From NCBI GenBank assembly GCA_043777755.1, contig JAYWHK010000331.1, positions 1 to 16,390 of the forward strand: a stretch of 16,390 bases of DNA, read 5' to 3'. The notes under the pieces are model-generated. The model saw only the letters and a list, made by a program, of their open reading frames with translations, was not told the DNA's origin and made no database searches. Positions within the stretch are counted from its first letter, which is position 1. Each line of letters starts with the position of its first letter. Source of the stretch: CANHEE01 sp043777755. Lineage in GTDB: Bacteria; Bacteroidota; Bacteroidia; Chitinophagales; Saprospiraceae. A program made the translations under genes and the position numbers. Of this stretch, positions 1-6,849 are shown one piece after another.

Positions 1-8
1 TTGTTCAT
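1..8 (-). CDS. Possible start of a further gene, cut by the window edge
   Basis: On the minus strand an ATG lies at 8-6, 18 nt beyond the ATPase stop codon and in frame with it, with a purine-rich AGG a few bases upstream. Only two codons are visible. It would be a closely linked downstream partner of the ATPase, but it could equally be a chance ATG. Confidence 0.15.
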
Positions 9-26
9 TAGTTTCTGCCTGATTTG

Positions 27-1097
27 TTAAGTTAGAATGTTTTGCGACTCTAAGGTAACATTTTTAGCGGAAACTTTTTTTTTTATTTTACATGCCAGGT
101 CTAAACCTTTGGTGTTTTTGCGTTCTTTTGCCATATTAAACGCTTTGATTTTGCCCGTTTCTTCGTCAATATTTAGCACAAACAAAGATTCTGGCTTCAC
201 GGAAGATAAAATATGCGGAGAATGTGTCGCTACAAATACTTGATTATCAGTACCTATGTTTTTATAAACATTCAAAATTTCTCGTTGCCAAGTTGGGTGC
301 ATGGCATCTTCGGGTTCGTCAATGAGTAAGATTCCATTGTTCAAATGAAGATTATGCAGAGTGAAAATTTGAAAAAAAAGCTGTTTTTCACCATTGGAAA
401 GGTCTTCGTAAGTCAAATTATTTTTTGTTCCGTTGGAAAAAACAAGACGTTCTGACTCAATATCGGTCAAACGAGTATTTATTTTCAAAATTTTCAAAGC
501 ATTATTTAGTGCATCAATCGTATTTTGAATAACTGTAAATGGTGCTTGGTGTTTATCTTTAAAAACAATAGATTGGATTTTTTTTAAAATATTTGCTTCT
601 GTCGCTTTAAAATCAATATTTTCACCGCTAAAACCACTCTTGTGTAAAAATTCTCCTCTGTTTTTTAAAAAAGCCAATTGGTTTCCAATTTTATTTCCTT
701 CAAGAGTTAAAAAATGGTCTAATGAAATATCAATTTCACGAAGTTTATTAGAATAAGTCGAATCTTTGATTCCAAGTGTTGAAAAGGATACGTTTTTCGT
801 TATGTTTTCATTCTCTTTCTCTCTATAAAAGTCAAGCAATTCTTTATTTTCCTCTTCAAATTTGGTGTTAAAAAGTTCAAACTCAACTAAAAACTCAGGC
901 TCTTCTCGTAAAATACCCTTATACTCTATAGCAGTAATAAACACCTCACTCAAAAAATTCAAAATGGTACTTTTTCCGCTGCCATTCACACCTGCGAACA
1001 CAACGACATCTAAAATTTTTCCGTTTTCGTCGGTAAAATCCAATTCGAGGTTTTCAAATTGCCTAAAATTTTTAAGTATTAGTTTTTTTATTCTCAT
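27..1097 (-). CDS. AAA family ATPase, RecF/OLD-like, no nuclease domain visible
   Basis: An ABC-type ATPase of about 356 residues. In order it shows an N-terminal strand typical of RecF/SMC-like proteins (IKKLILKNFRQFENL), Walker A GVNGSGKST (residues 36-44), a long variable middle region rich in Lys and Glu, the ABC signature LSNGEKQ (233-239), Walker B ILLIDEPED (256-264) and the switch histidine in ATHSPH (about 292). No TOPRIM or nuclease domain follows, so it is not a full OLD nuclease or GajA; such ATPases often act with a separate nuclease or effector. I place the start at the ATG of MRIKK (1097). A start seven codons upstream at 1118 would overlap the TAnnTTTG box at 1116-1123. It lies 52 bp downstream of the rluD-like gene in the same direction but seems to have its own promoter. 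A defence role is inference only; the fold is certain. Confidence 0.85.
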   Translation of the reverse strand: MRIKKLILKNFRQFENLELDFTDENGKILDVVVFAGVNGSGKSTILNFLSEVFITAIEYKGILREEPEFLVEFELFNTKFEEENKELLDFYREKENENITKNVSFSTLGIKDSTYSNKLREIDISLDHFLTLEGNKIGNQLAFLKNRGEFLHKSGFSGENIDFKATEANILKKIQSIVFKDKHQAPFTVIQNTIDALNNALKILKINTRLTDIESERLVFSNGTKNNLTYEDLSNGEKQLFFQIFTLHNLHLNNGILLIDEPEDAMHPTWQREILNVYKNIGTDNQVFVATHSPHILSSVKPESLFVLNIDEETGKIKAFNMAKERKNTKGLDLACKIKKKVSAKNVTLESQNILT

Positions 1098-1115
1098 AAA
1101 ATACCATTTTGAATA

Positions 1116-1123
1116 CAAAAATA
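1116..1123 (-). promoter_or_regulatory. Putative -7 box (TATTTTTG) of the ATPase gene
   Basis: TATTTTTG on the minus strand matches the Bacteroidota TAnnTTTG -7 consensus. It ends about 18 nt before the ATG at 1097. No good -33 TTG is seen at the expected distance. It argues against a start at 1118. Confidence 0.4.
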
Positions 1124-1149
1124 TGATTAATTTTAGAAAAAACTAATTT

Positions 1150-2295
1150 TTATTTCAACTTAACACCTGCCATCAAATTATCATCGTCCACCCAAGTAAG
1201 TTCGTCGTGCATTCCGACCAATTGCTTGCGATTGTGGTAATAACTACGCCACTTTTGAATACCAGCCTTCATATCTTCTGGCAAGTAAGAATCAAAACGC
1301 ATTTCTTCTTTTGTGGTTGGGTGAATAAAGCCAATTTCCTTAGCATGAAGCGATTGACGAGTCAATGCCTTAAAGGTATTGTGAACAAATGCCTTGTATT
1401 TTGAGTAAACTGTACCAGCTAAAATCTCATTTCCACCATATTTATGATCATTGAAAAGGGTGTGTCCGATGGATTTCATGTGAACACGAATCTGGTGTGT
1501 ACGCCCTGTTTCCAAACGACATTCCACAAGTGTTGTGTAGTAAAAACGCTCCAAAACCTTGTAATGTGTCACCGCCCATTTGCCTTCTTCTGGATTCGCA
1601 AAGGTCGTCATTCTCATTCTATCCCTTGGGTCACGACCAACATTTTTGGTAATAGTACCTTCGTCTTCTGTAAAATTACCCCAAACCAAGGCAACATACC
1701 TTCTATGAACAGTATGTGCAGCGAATTGCTGTGCCAAAAATTGCTGTGCAAAAGTAGTTTTTGCAATCAATAAAAGTCCCGAAGTATGCTTGTCAATGCG
1801 ATGAACCAAACCTGGGCTTGTAATCATTTCTTCCTCAAAAGGTGGTGTAGGTGATTTGTGTCTAAAATAATAGACCAAAGCATTGACCAATGTCCCGTCA
1901 GGATTGCCAACACCAGGATGAACCACCATTTTAGGCGGCTTATTGATGACTAAAACATCTTTGTCTTCATATACAACGTCTAAAGGAATATCTTGCGCTG
2001 CAAGAGAATGTTCCTCAACGGGTTTTGGTAAAACCACTTGAAGGACATCAAGCGGACGAACAGCATAACTCGCTTTATTGGGTTTTCCATTGACCAAAAC
2101 AGAACCTGCTGCAATGGCATTTTGAATCCTCGTGCGTGTCGCACGCATGACCAACATTGTCAAAAATTTATCTAAACGAATCGGAGTCTGACCTTTTTCG
2201 CAAACGAAGCGAAAATGTTCAAAAAGCTCTTCTTCTTCGCCTTCGTTAATTTCTTGATTGTCGTCTAAATTTTCGTTTATTTCTTCTTCTATCAT
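1150..2295 (-). CDS. rluD: RluA/RluD-family 23S rRNA pseudouridine synthase
   Basis: Converts specific uridines in 23S rRNA to pseudouridine in the cytoplasm. The 381-residue protein has an acidic N-terminal tail (Glu/Asp-rich, about residues 2-25) and an S4 RNA-binding domain (about 36-90, with RLDKFL and a VLVNGK segment). The RluA catalytic domain follows, containing the active-site motif HRIDKHTSG (165-173) with catalytic Asp168. INKPPKMVVHPG (about 117-128) and RTHQIRVHM are further RluA-family motifs. I chose the ATG at MIEEE (2295); a longer reading to 2337 would run through the TACTTTTG promoter box at 2315-2322. The S4 domain and overall length favour RluD (sites 1911/1915/1917 in E. 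coli) over RluA, but Bacteroidota carry several paralogues, so the exact target site is uncertain. It diverges from the dioxygenase gene. Confidence 0.93.
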   Translation of the reverse strand: MIEEEINENLDDNQEINEGEEEELFEHFRFVCEKGQTPIRLDKFLTMLVMRATRTRIQNAIAAGSVLVNGKPNKASYAVRPLDVLQVVLPKPVEEHSLAAQDIPLDVVYEDKDVLVINKPPKMVVHPGVGNPDGTLVNALVYYFRHKSPTPPFEEEMITSPGLVHRIDKHTSGLLLIAKTTFAQQFLAQQFAAHTVHRRYVALVWGNFTEDEGTITKNVGRDPRDRMRMTTFANPEEGKWAVTHYKVLERFYYTTLVECRLETGRTHQIRVHMKSIGHTLFNDHKYGGNEILAGTVYSKYKAFVHNTFKALTRQSLHAKEIGFIHPTTKEEMRFDSYLPEDMKAGIQKWRSYYHNRKQLVGMHDELTWVDDDNLMAGVKLK

Positions 2296-2314
2296 TTTTA
2301 TTTGAATTTCAACG

Positions 2315-2322
2315 CAAAAGTA
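2315..2322 (-). promoter_or_regulatory. Putative -7 box (TACTTTTG) of the rluD-like gene
   Basis: Minus-strand TACTTTTG fits TAnnTTTG and ends 19 nt before the chosen ATG at 2295. No convincing -33 element is present at normal spacing. Confidence 0.4.
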
Positions 2323-2376
2323 CGTTTTTTTTAGCAAATTTCTTAAAACACATCAATTTATTTTATTTAAACAATG

Positions 2377-2384
2377 TATCTTTG
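2377..2384 (+). promoter_or_regulatory. Putative -7 box (TATCTTTG) for the dioxygenase gene
   Basis: TATCTTTG fits the Bacteroidota -7 consensus. If used, transcription would start near 2391 and give a leader of about 175 nt that consists mostly of the dispersed repeat at 2396-2541. No -33 TTG is seen at the usual distance. Confidence 0.35.
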
Positions 2385-2395
2385 TAACGAAATTT

Positions 2396-2541
2396 GTAAG
2401 AACTTAGCCACTTACAAAATTAAAACGAAGTTTTAATTAAATTAGTGAAATTAGATTTAATTTTCAACGTCACGATTAGTGTAATTAGTAAAATTAGTGG
2501 AAATTCGTGTTTAAACAAGATACGCTAAGTTGTAACTTTAT
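2396..2541 (+). repeat. ATTAGTG-type dispersed repeat, copy 1
   Basis: This stretch aligns by eye with 12583-12724 in the same orientation. Shared blocks include GTAAGAACT, AAAACGAAGTTTTAAT (a small hairpin), AATTAGTGAAATTAGATTT, ACGTCACGATTAGTG, AAATTCGTG and ATACGCTAA. The interior is built of short variants of ATTAGTGAAATTCGTG. It has no coding potential. Its first bases (2393-2400, TTTGTAAG) pair with 2411-2418 (CTTACAAA). It lies between the divergent rluD-like and dioxygenase genes, just upstream of the latter. Confidence 0.7.
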
Positions 2542-2565
2542 TCAAGTAAATTATAAATACAATTG

Positions 2566-3441
2566 ATGAAACGTAAAGATTTTATAAAATCAGCCTTGGC
2601 TTTAACGACAATGACGACATTAGTAGGTTTTAAAAATACAATTGACAATCTGAAAGTGCAAGAAGAAACGATGCCTGCCCTGTTCATCGGACATGGTTCG
2701 CCAATGAATGCGCTTGAAGATAATATGTTCACAAAAGGTTGGAGAGAAATCGTCAAAACGATACCCAAACCGAAGGCAATCCTTTGTATATCAGCACATT
2801 GGGAAACAGAAGGTACGTATGTAACGGCTATGGAACAGCCCGAAACGATACATGATTTTGGTGGTTTTCCAAAAGCTTTATTTGATGCGCAATATCCTGC
2901 GCCAGGTTCAAAATGGTTGGCGGAGGAAACGCAAAAAATCATCACCACAACGCACGTTCATGCTACAAATGGTTGGGGTTTAGACCATGGAACCTGGAGT
3001 GTTTTGAAGCAATTGTACCCAGAAGCCAATATTCCTGTTATCCAAATGAGTATTGACCATTACAAAGACGCTCAGTATCATTATGATTTGGCAAAACAAT
3101 TGACAGTTCTACGGAAAAAAGGTGTTTTGATTGTTGGAAGTGGAAATATGGTGCATAACTTTCAATATGCTAATTTCTCTGATTTTAATGCTCCAAACGG
3201 CTTAGATTGGGCAATTGAGGCAGATGCTCAGTTCAAAAAAATGATTTTAGAACAAAATCATCAACCACTCATCAATTACCAAAAGCATAGTAAAGCATTT
3301 CAACTCGCAGCACCAACGCCTGAACATTATTTGCCAATGATTTATACAATTGCGCTACAAGGAAAAGACGAAAAAGTAGCTCTTTTTAATGACACTATCG
3401 TTGGTGGCTCGTTTTCCATGACTTCCGTAAAAATTGGATAA
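2566..3441 (+). CDS. ygiD: DODA-type (YgiD/LigB) extradiol aromatic ring-opening dioxygenase
   Basis: Family members bind Zn(II) or Fe(II) and cleave catechol-type rings; E. coli YgiD acts on L-DOPA at the 4,5 bond. The 291-residue protein shows the family's metal-site motifs: GHGSPMNAL (His43), SAHWET (His78), GSGNMVHNF (His197) and APTPEHYLP (His254). LDHGTWSVL carries His141, probably the catalytic acid/base. The core begins at MPALFIGHGSP (residue 36), so about 35 residues precede it. This N-terminal extension (MKRKDFIKSALALTTMTTLVGF) looks like an exported or Tat-like leader with KRK in place of RR, or a membrane anchor. The ATG at 2566 is preferred over the in-frame TTG at 2563. The gene is monocistronic and converges on the photolyase gene. 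Family assignment is firm; substrate is unknown. Confidence 0.9.
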   Translation: MKRKDFIKSALALTTMTTLVGFKNTIDNLKVQEETMPALFIGHGSPMNALEDNMFTKGWREIVKTIPKPKAILCISAHWETEGTYVTAMEQPETIHDFGGFPKALFDAQYPAPGSKWLAEETQKIITTTHVHATNGWGLDHGTWSVLKQLYPEANIPVIQMSIDHYKDAQYHYDLAKQLTVLRKKGVLIVGSGNMVHNFQYANFSDFNAPNGLDWAIEADAQFKKMILEQNHQPLINYQKHSKAFQLAAPTPEHYLPMIYTIALQGKDEKVALFNDTIVGGSFSMTSVKIG

Positions 3442-3467
3442 TATATTCGTCGGAAAGTGGTTTTGGG

Positions 3468-3487
3468 ATTTTACATTTATGTAAAAT
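3468..3487. terminator. Hairpin between convergent dioxygenase and photolyase genes
   Basis: ATTTTACAT (3468-3476) pairs perfectly with ATGTAAAAT (3479-3487) around a TT loop. It sits 27 bp past the dioxygenase stop. The stem is AT-rich and there is no long T-run directly after it, so terminator activity is only plausible. Confidence 0.35.
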
Positions 3488-3548
3488 ATTGAAAATCAAA
3501 ATTTTGCAATATCTTTAATATCTAATAACCAATATCCGTTGTGTATCT

Positions 3549-4961
3549 TTACTTCCGTAATGCCCAAAGTTTGTCCACAATCACTTTGTTTTGATTAGGC
3601 GGAACGATTGGCAACGGATAATCTACACCAAGTTGGCAATTGTAAAAAACCTGCTCCATGGCATTGAGTTTCCAAGGTTCATGTAGTAGGGTAGGTGGAA
3701 TATTACGCAACGCTGGCAACCATTCTTTGATAAAAATACCGTCAGGGTCGTGGTCTTGCGATTGTTTCACTGGATTGTATGTGCGGATAATATTTGTACC
3801 TGTTACGCCCGCTTGCATCTGAAATTGTGCATAATGAATCCCTGGCTCGTAATCCAAAAACATTTTAGCCAAATGAGGCGTTCCATTTTGCCAAGGTTGC
3901 GCCAAATGATGCGTTAGAAACGAAACACACATCGCTCGCATCCGAAAATTGAGCCAACCTGTTGCTGCAACGGCTTTCATCGCAGCATCTACCAAAGGAA
4001 ATCCTGTACGAGCTTCTTCCCAAGCCTGCAAAAATGATTCATTTTCGCTACCATCATAGACTTTCGCAAAGGCAGGGCTGACACTTTCAAATTGATACGT
4101 TGGACGAATCTCTAATTTTTGAATAAAATGAGATTGCCAAAACAATCGGCTACGGAAATTCTCCAAATCTCGTGTCCATTTTGCTTTTGTCAATGCTTCA
4201 TTTGTGGCTTGATATACTTGTCGAATACTCAGATTTCCAAAAGCAATATGTGGTGAAAGACGGGAACAATGTCGGCGACTACTGTCAGGTTTTGAGATAT
4301 TTTTCATGTACCCTTTGCCTTCATTGCTGATGAATTTTTCTAATAAAACGTGCGCTAATGATTCACCTCCAACTTGTATTTTTTCATTTTTATAAAAAGT
4401 ATCATTGTGTAAATCATTGATTTGTAGTTTTTTATAAAATAAATCATCTAAAATAGGTGTTTGTAATTTTCCTCGTTCAATTTGAGCCAGAGGAGCTTCC
4501 ATGAAAGCCTCAAATTTTTTATCCCAATCTTTCAATGTTTTTAAAGCACGAATCACACCACCTTGTTGAAATTCTGTAAATGAAATTTTTTCTTTTTTGA
4601 AAAAAGAAATTACAGCCAAATCTCGTTGGAAAGAAGCCCAATTTCCAGTTTCTTGGTGTGCATAAACACCTTTAATGTCAAACTCCGAAGTTAGTGCTTC
4701 AAAAACCGTAATTACCTCATTATGAAACCAATACAACTTCAATTGTCGTTGTGAAAGTAGTCTTTGCATATCCTCCAAAGACTGCATCGCAAAACGCCAA
4801 TGTCGTACGTCCCAATCAGCTAACGCAGCCATACTTGGCTCGAAAACATAGCAAATTAGCACTGGAAAACCTGCCGAAACAGCCGCAGACAAAGCTGCGT
4901 GATCTCTCAGTCGTAAATCACGTTTTAGCCAAACGATAGAAATAGATTGTTTTACTTTCAT
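3549..4961 (-). CDS. Cryptochrome / deoxyribodipyrimidine photolyase family protein
   Basis: A flavoprotein of the photolyase/cryptochrome superfamily, expected to repair UV pyrimidine dimers with blue light or to act as a light sensor. About 470 residues from the ATG at MKVKQ (4961); a longer reading to 5003 adds 14 residues without family similarity. The N-terminal α/β antenna domain starts SIVWLKRDLRLRDHAAL (about 7-24). The C-terminal FAD domain shows SRLSPHIAFGNLS (233-245), TGFPLVDAAM (319-328), GWLNFRMRAM (335-344) and QMQAGVTGTNIIRTYNP (381-397). The segment that is GGWQWAASTGTD in E. coli-type CPD photolyases reads YAQFQMQAGVTGTN here, so the FAD-proximal tryptophan appears replaced. 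This marks a divergent subgroup rather than classic PhrB. The gene is monocistronic and divergent from the DinB-like gene. Confidence 0.88.
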   Translation of the reverse strand: MKVKQSISIVWLKRDLRLRDHAALSAAVSAGFPVLICYVFEPSMAALADWDVRHWRFAMQSLEDMQRLLSQRQLKLYWFHNEVITVFEALTSEFDIKGVYAHQETGNWASFQRDLAVISFFKKEKISFTEFQQGGVIRALKTLKDWDKKFEAFMEAPLAQIERGKLQTPILDDLFYKKLQINDLHNDTFYKNEKIQVGGESLAHVLLEKFISNEGKGYMKNISKPDSSRRHCSRLSPHIAFGNLSIRQVYQATNEALTKAKWTRDLENFRSRLFWQSHFIQKLEIRPTYQFESVSPAFAKVYDGSENESFLQAWEEARTGFPLVDAAMKAVAATGWLNFRMRAMCVSFLTHHLAQPWQNGTPHLAKMFLDYEPGIHYAQFQMQAGVTGTNIIRTYNPVKQSQDHDPDGIFIKEWLPALRNIPPTLLHEPWKLNAMEQVFYNCQLGVDYPLPIVPPNQNKVIVDKLWALRK

Positions 4962-5079
4962 TAAAATTCTCTTATTTTTTCCCACTCTCTCAATTTCTCT
5001 CATAGCGATTAAAAATATTCAACAAAAAAGTAGGTCGTTATGTTTTGATAAACTATTTTTACAAAAAATTCTATACCGT

Positions 5080-5643
5080 ATGCAGCAAATAAAATGGTTT
5101 GAACGCAAGTTTAATTTTGACAATTCGCACTTGGTTTTTCCTTCTATTTTAGAGCGATTGGAAGGCGCACCGCTTCGTTTGGAGCATAAAATCACTCGGA
5201 TTTCGGAAGAAATACTTCAAAAACACCTCAAAAATACTTGGTCAATCAAAGAAAATGTAGGGCATTTGATAGATCTTGAACCACTTTGGCAAGGGCGTTT
5301 ACAAGACATTTTAGAGGGAAAAGAAGAACTCCGACCGACTGACCTCGCCAATGGTGCAACGTTTTTAGCGAACCACAACAATACATCAACCAGTGTTTTA
5401 ATCGAAAAATTTTACTCAATTCGTCAAAAAACATTAGATTTGTTGTCCAATATTAATGCTTCGGAGCTGGAGCGTTTTGGTTTGCATCCACGATTAAAAA
5501 CGCCGATGCGCATTTGTGATATTTTTCTTTTCGTAGCCGAACACGACGATCATCATTTGGCTCGGATGACGGAAATTATCAAAATTTGTGACCATTTAGC
5601 TACGGACAGAAACTCTTGTTTGCGTCCAAATTATCAAATTTAA
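5080..5643 (+). CDS. DinB-superfamily protein (putative metal-dependent four-helix protein)
   Basis: A 187-residue soluble protein of the DinB/YfiT-like fold, a four-helix bundle that usually binds a divalent metal with three histidines. The likely ligands are His62 in ENVGHLIDLEPLW and His155/His159 in AEHDDHHLARM near the C-terminus, the usual spacing for the family. Members include thiol-dependent S-transferases and many uncharacterised stress proteins. The reaction here cannot be assigned. The gene diverges from the photolyase gene with 118 bp between starts, which may simply be chance proximity. It is followed by an inverted repeat and the CACGGAG hairpin element. The ATG at 5080 gives a normal N-terminus; I see no clear promoter box. 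Confidence 0.82.
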   Translation: MQQIKWFERKFNFDNSHLVFPSILERLEGAPLRLEHKITRISEEILQKHLKNTWSIKENVGHLIDLEPLWQGRLQDILEGKEELRPTDLANGATFLANHNNTSTSVLIEKFYSIRQKTLDLLSNINASELERFGLHPRLKTPMRICDIFLFVAEHDDHHLARMTEIIKICDHLATDRNSCLRPNYQI

Positions 5644-5647
5644 TAAT

Positions 5648-5718
5648 TTTGCTATTGTTTATAATTGTTGTATTGTATTGGTTTTCAATTAGTTAGAACC
5701 ATTTAAAACAATAGCAAA
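5648..5718. repeat. 13-bp inverted repeat downstream of the DinB-like gene
   Basis: TTTGCTATTGTTT (5648-5660) is the exact reverse complement of 5706-5718, with a 45-nt AT-rich spacer. It starts 5 nt after the stop codon. It may help end transcription or be the remnant of a small mobile repeat. Confidence 0.45.
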
Positions 5719-5741
5719 CATTAAAGAGCTAAAAAAACGTG

Positions 5742-5882
5742 ACTGTTTAGCGTCGAAAAAATCGAAGATTTTTTATTTTTTACCACGGAGAAACAGAGGT
5801 CACGGAGGCAAAAAAATTAGCCAAAGGCTAACTTTTTTGTCAAACTCAGTGTTCTCCGTTTCTCCGTGGTGAAAAATTGCAA
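5742..5882 (+). repeat. CACGGAG hairpin element, copy A
   Basis: This noncoding element recurs as its reverse complement at 14749-14888. The 89-nt core (5782-5870) differs from the other copy at 7 positions by my hand alignment. The core starts ACCACGGAGAAAC and ends TTTCTCCGTGGT, and its centre is the perfect hairpin TTAGCC-aaa-GGCTAA, so the whole can fold into one long stem. In front lies a second hairpin, AAAAAATC-gaa-GATTTTTT (5756-5774), conserved in both copies. It fills most of the 456-bp gap between the DinB-like and FKBP genes. Similar CACGGAG repeats occur in many bacterial genomes, by general recollection only. Confidence 0.85.
5756..5774 (+). terminator. Terminator-like hairpin at the start of CACGGAG element A
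   Basis: AAAAAATC (5756-5763) and GATTTTTT (5767-5774) form a perfect 8-bp stem with a GAA loop, followed by more T-rich sequence. It is downstream of the DinB-like gene and is preserved in copy B (14855-14873). The stem has only one G-C pair near the loop, so strength is uncertain. Confidence 0.4.
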
Positions 5883-5986
5883 GAGTGGTAAATAGTTATA
5901 AAAAACAATGTATTTTCAAAAGTAATAAGCAGGATTTTCTCTCAATTAATTTTTAGTTAAAAATACACTATTTTTTAAAAAATATA

Positions 5987-5994
5987 TAACTTTG
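5987..5994 (+). promoter_or_regulatory. Putative -7 box (TAACTTTG) of the FKBP gene
   Basis: TAACTTTG matches the Bacteroidota TAnnTTTG consensus and is followed by CACG. It would give a leader of roughly 100 nt before the ATG at 6100. No TTG is seen 17-23 nt upstream, so the match rests on the -7 element only. Confidence 0.45.
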
Positions 5995-6003
5995 CACGTT
6001 TTT

Positions 6004-6086
6004 AAAAGAAAATACAATCAATGGTGTATTTTTTCTTTTTTATAAAAAAAATTATCTCAAAATTAAAATGTCGGCTTAATACCGAC
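6004..6086 (+). promoter_or_regulatory. Structured leader of the FKBP gene: two hairpins
   Basis: Just after the predicted transcription start, AAAAGAAAATACA (6004-6016) can pair imperfectly with TGTATTTTTTCTTTT (6025-6039), and T-rich sequence follows, which resembles an attenuator. A second small stem GTCGG/CCGAC (6070-6074 and 6082-6086) lies 13 nt before the start codon. No known riboswitch or RNA family is recognised. Confidence 0.3.
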
Positions 6087-6099
6087 GGCACTTTTTAAC

Positions 6100-6780
6100 A
6101 TGAAATTTTTAAACATTGCGATAGCATTTTTAGTACTTACAAGTAATGTAGCAAAAGCTCAAAATGCCACTATGAAAATGGATTCAGCAAGTTATGCTGT
6201 TGGTTTATTGATTGCAGGAAGCATCAAGCAACAAGGCATTACAGAATTGAACACAAAAGAATTGGAAAAAGGTCTTGCTGATGCCATGGCTGGAACGCCT
6301 AAAATGGATATTCAAAAAGCCCAAACCATTTTTCAAGCTTATGCAAAAGCTCAAGCTGATAAAAAATTCGCTGGCGCAAAAGAAGCTGGTGCAAAATTTT
6401 TAGAAGAAAATAAGAAAAAAGTAACCGTTCAAACAACGGCTTCTGGCTTGCAATATGAAATAATCAAGCAAGGAACTGGTGCAAAACCTATCGCAGCAGA
6501 CAAAGTTTTGACACATTACCATGGTACGTTGATTGACGGAAAAGTGTTTGACAGCTCTGTTCAACGTGGCGAACCAATTGAATTTGGCGTTGGCGAAGTG
6601 ATCAAAGGTTGGACAGAAGCATTACAATTGATGAATTGTGGTTCAAAATACCGTTTGTATGTTCCTTATAACTTGGCTTATGGTGAATCGGCGGCTGGTC
6701 CAGAAATCGGTCCTTTTTCTACCTTGATTTTTGATGTAGAATTGATTAAGATTAACGGAAAAGACGAAAGCGGAAAGTAA
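6100..6780 (+). CDS. Exported FKBP-type peptidyl-prolyl cis-trans isomerase (FkpA/Mip-like)
   Basis: Catalyses cis-trans isomerisation of Xaa-Pro bonds and probably acts as a chaperone in the periplasm. The 226-residue protein begins with a signal peptide (about 1-20, cleavage likely AKA^QNA). It is followed by an α-helical Mip/FkpA-type N-terminal domain (about 25-110, including SYAVGLLIAGSIKQQG and a Lys/Ala-rich helix) that mediates dimerisation in relatives. The FKBP domain (about 115-217) has the expected pocket residues: Tyr140 in HYHGTL, Phe150-Asp151 in GKVFDSS, Val167-Ile168 and Trp171 in EVIKGWTEAL, and Tyr194 in LAYGESAAG. The domain order and length fit FkpA/Mip well. The gene is monocistronic, with a structured leader and a strong terminator directly after the stop codon. 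Confidence 0.93.
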   Translation: MKFLNIAIAFLVLTSNVAKAQNATMKMDSASYAVGLLIAGSIKQQGITELNTKELEKGLADAMAGTPKMDIQKAQTIFQAYAKAQADKKFAGAKEAGAKFLEENKKKVTVQTTASGLQYEIIKQGTGAKPIAADKVLTHYHGTLIDGKVFDSSVQRGEPIEFGVGEVIKGWTEALQLMNCGSKYRLYVPYNLAYGESAAGPEIGPFSTLIFDVELIKINGKDESGK

Positions 6781-6795
6781 TTTTTTTCTTTTTAT

Positions 6796-6837
6796 AAAAA
6801 AATCTCCTTTTGATTTGATTCAAAAGGAGATTTTTTT
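6796..6837. terminator. Strong bidirectional intrinsic terminator
   Basis: A perfect 18-bp stem: 6796-6813 (A-run, then TCTCCTTTTGA) pairs with 6820-6837 (TCAAAAGGAGA, then T-run), with a 6-nt loop. Each strand ends in a run of T. It lies between the convergent FKBP and outer-membrane protein genes and serves both. Confidence 0.92.
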
Positions 6838-6849
6838 GTTTAAGAGCAC

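Noticed and set aside
2538..2948. A 136-codon minus-strand frame
   Set aside because: It is antisense to the dioxygenase gene, whose own frame has clear family motifs.
3421..3560. Direct repeat ACTTCCGTAA at 3421-3430 and 3551-3560 as an attachment or duplication site
   Set aside because: Only 10 bp, one copy inside each of two unrelated coding ends, with no element between them; most likely chance.
4751..5003. A shared regulatory unit for light response linking the photolyase and DinB-like genes
   Set aside because: They are divergent with 118 bp between starts, but I find no clear promoter or operator pair in the gap, so the link is not supported.
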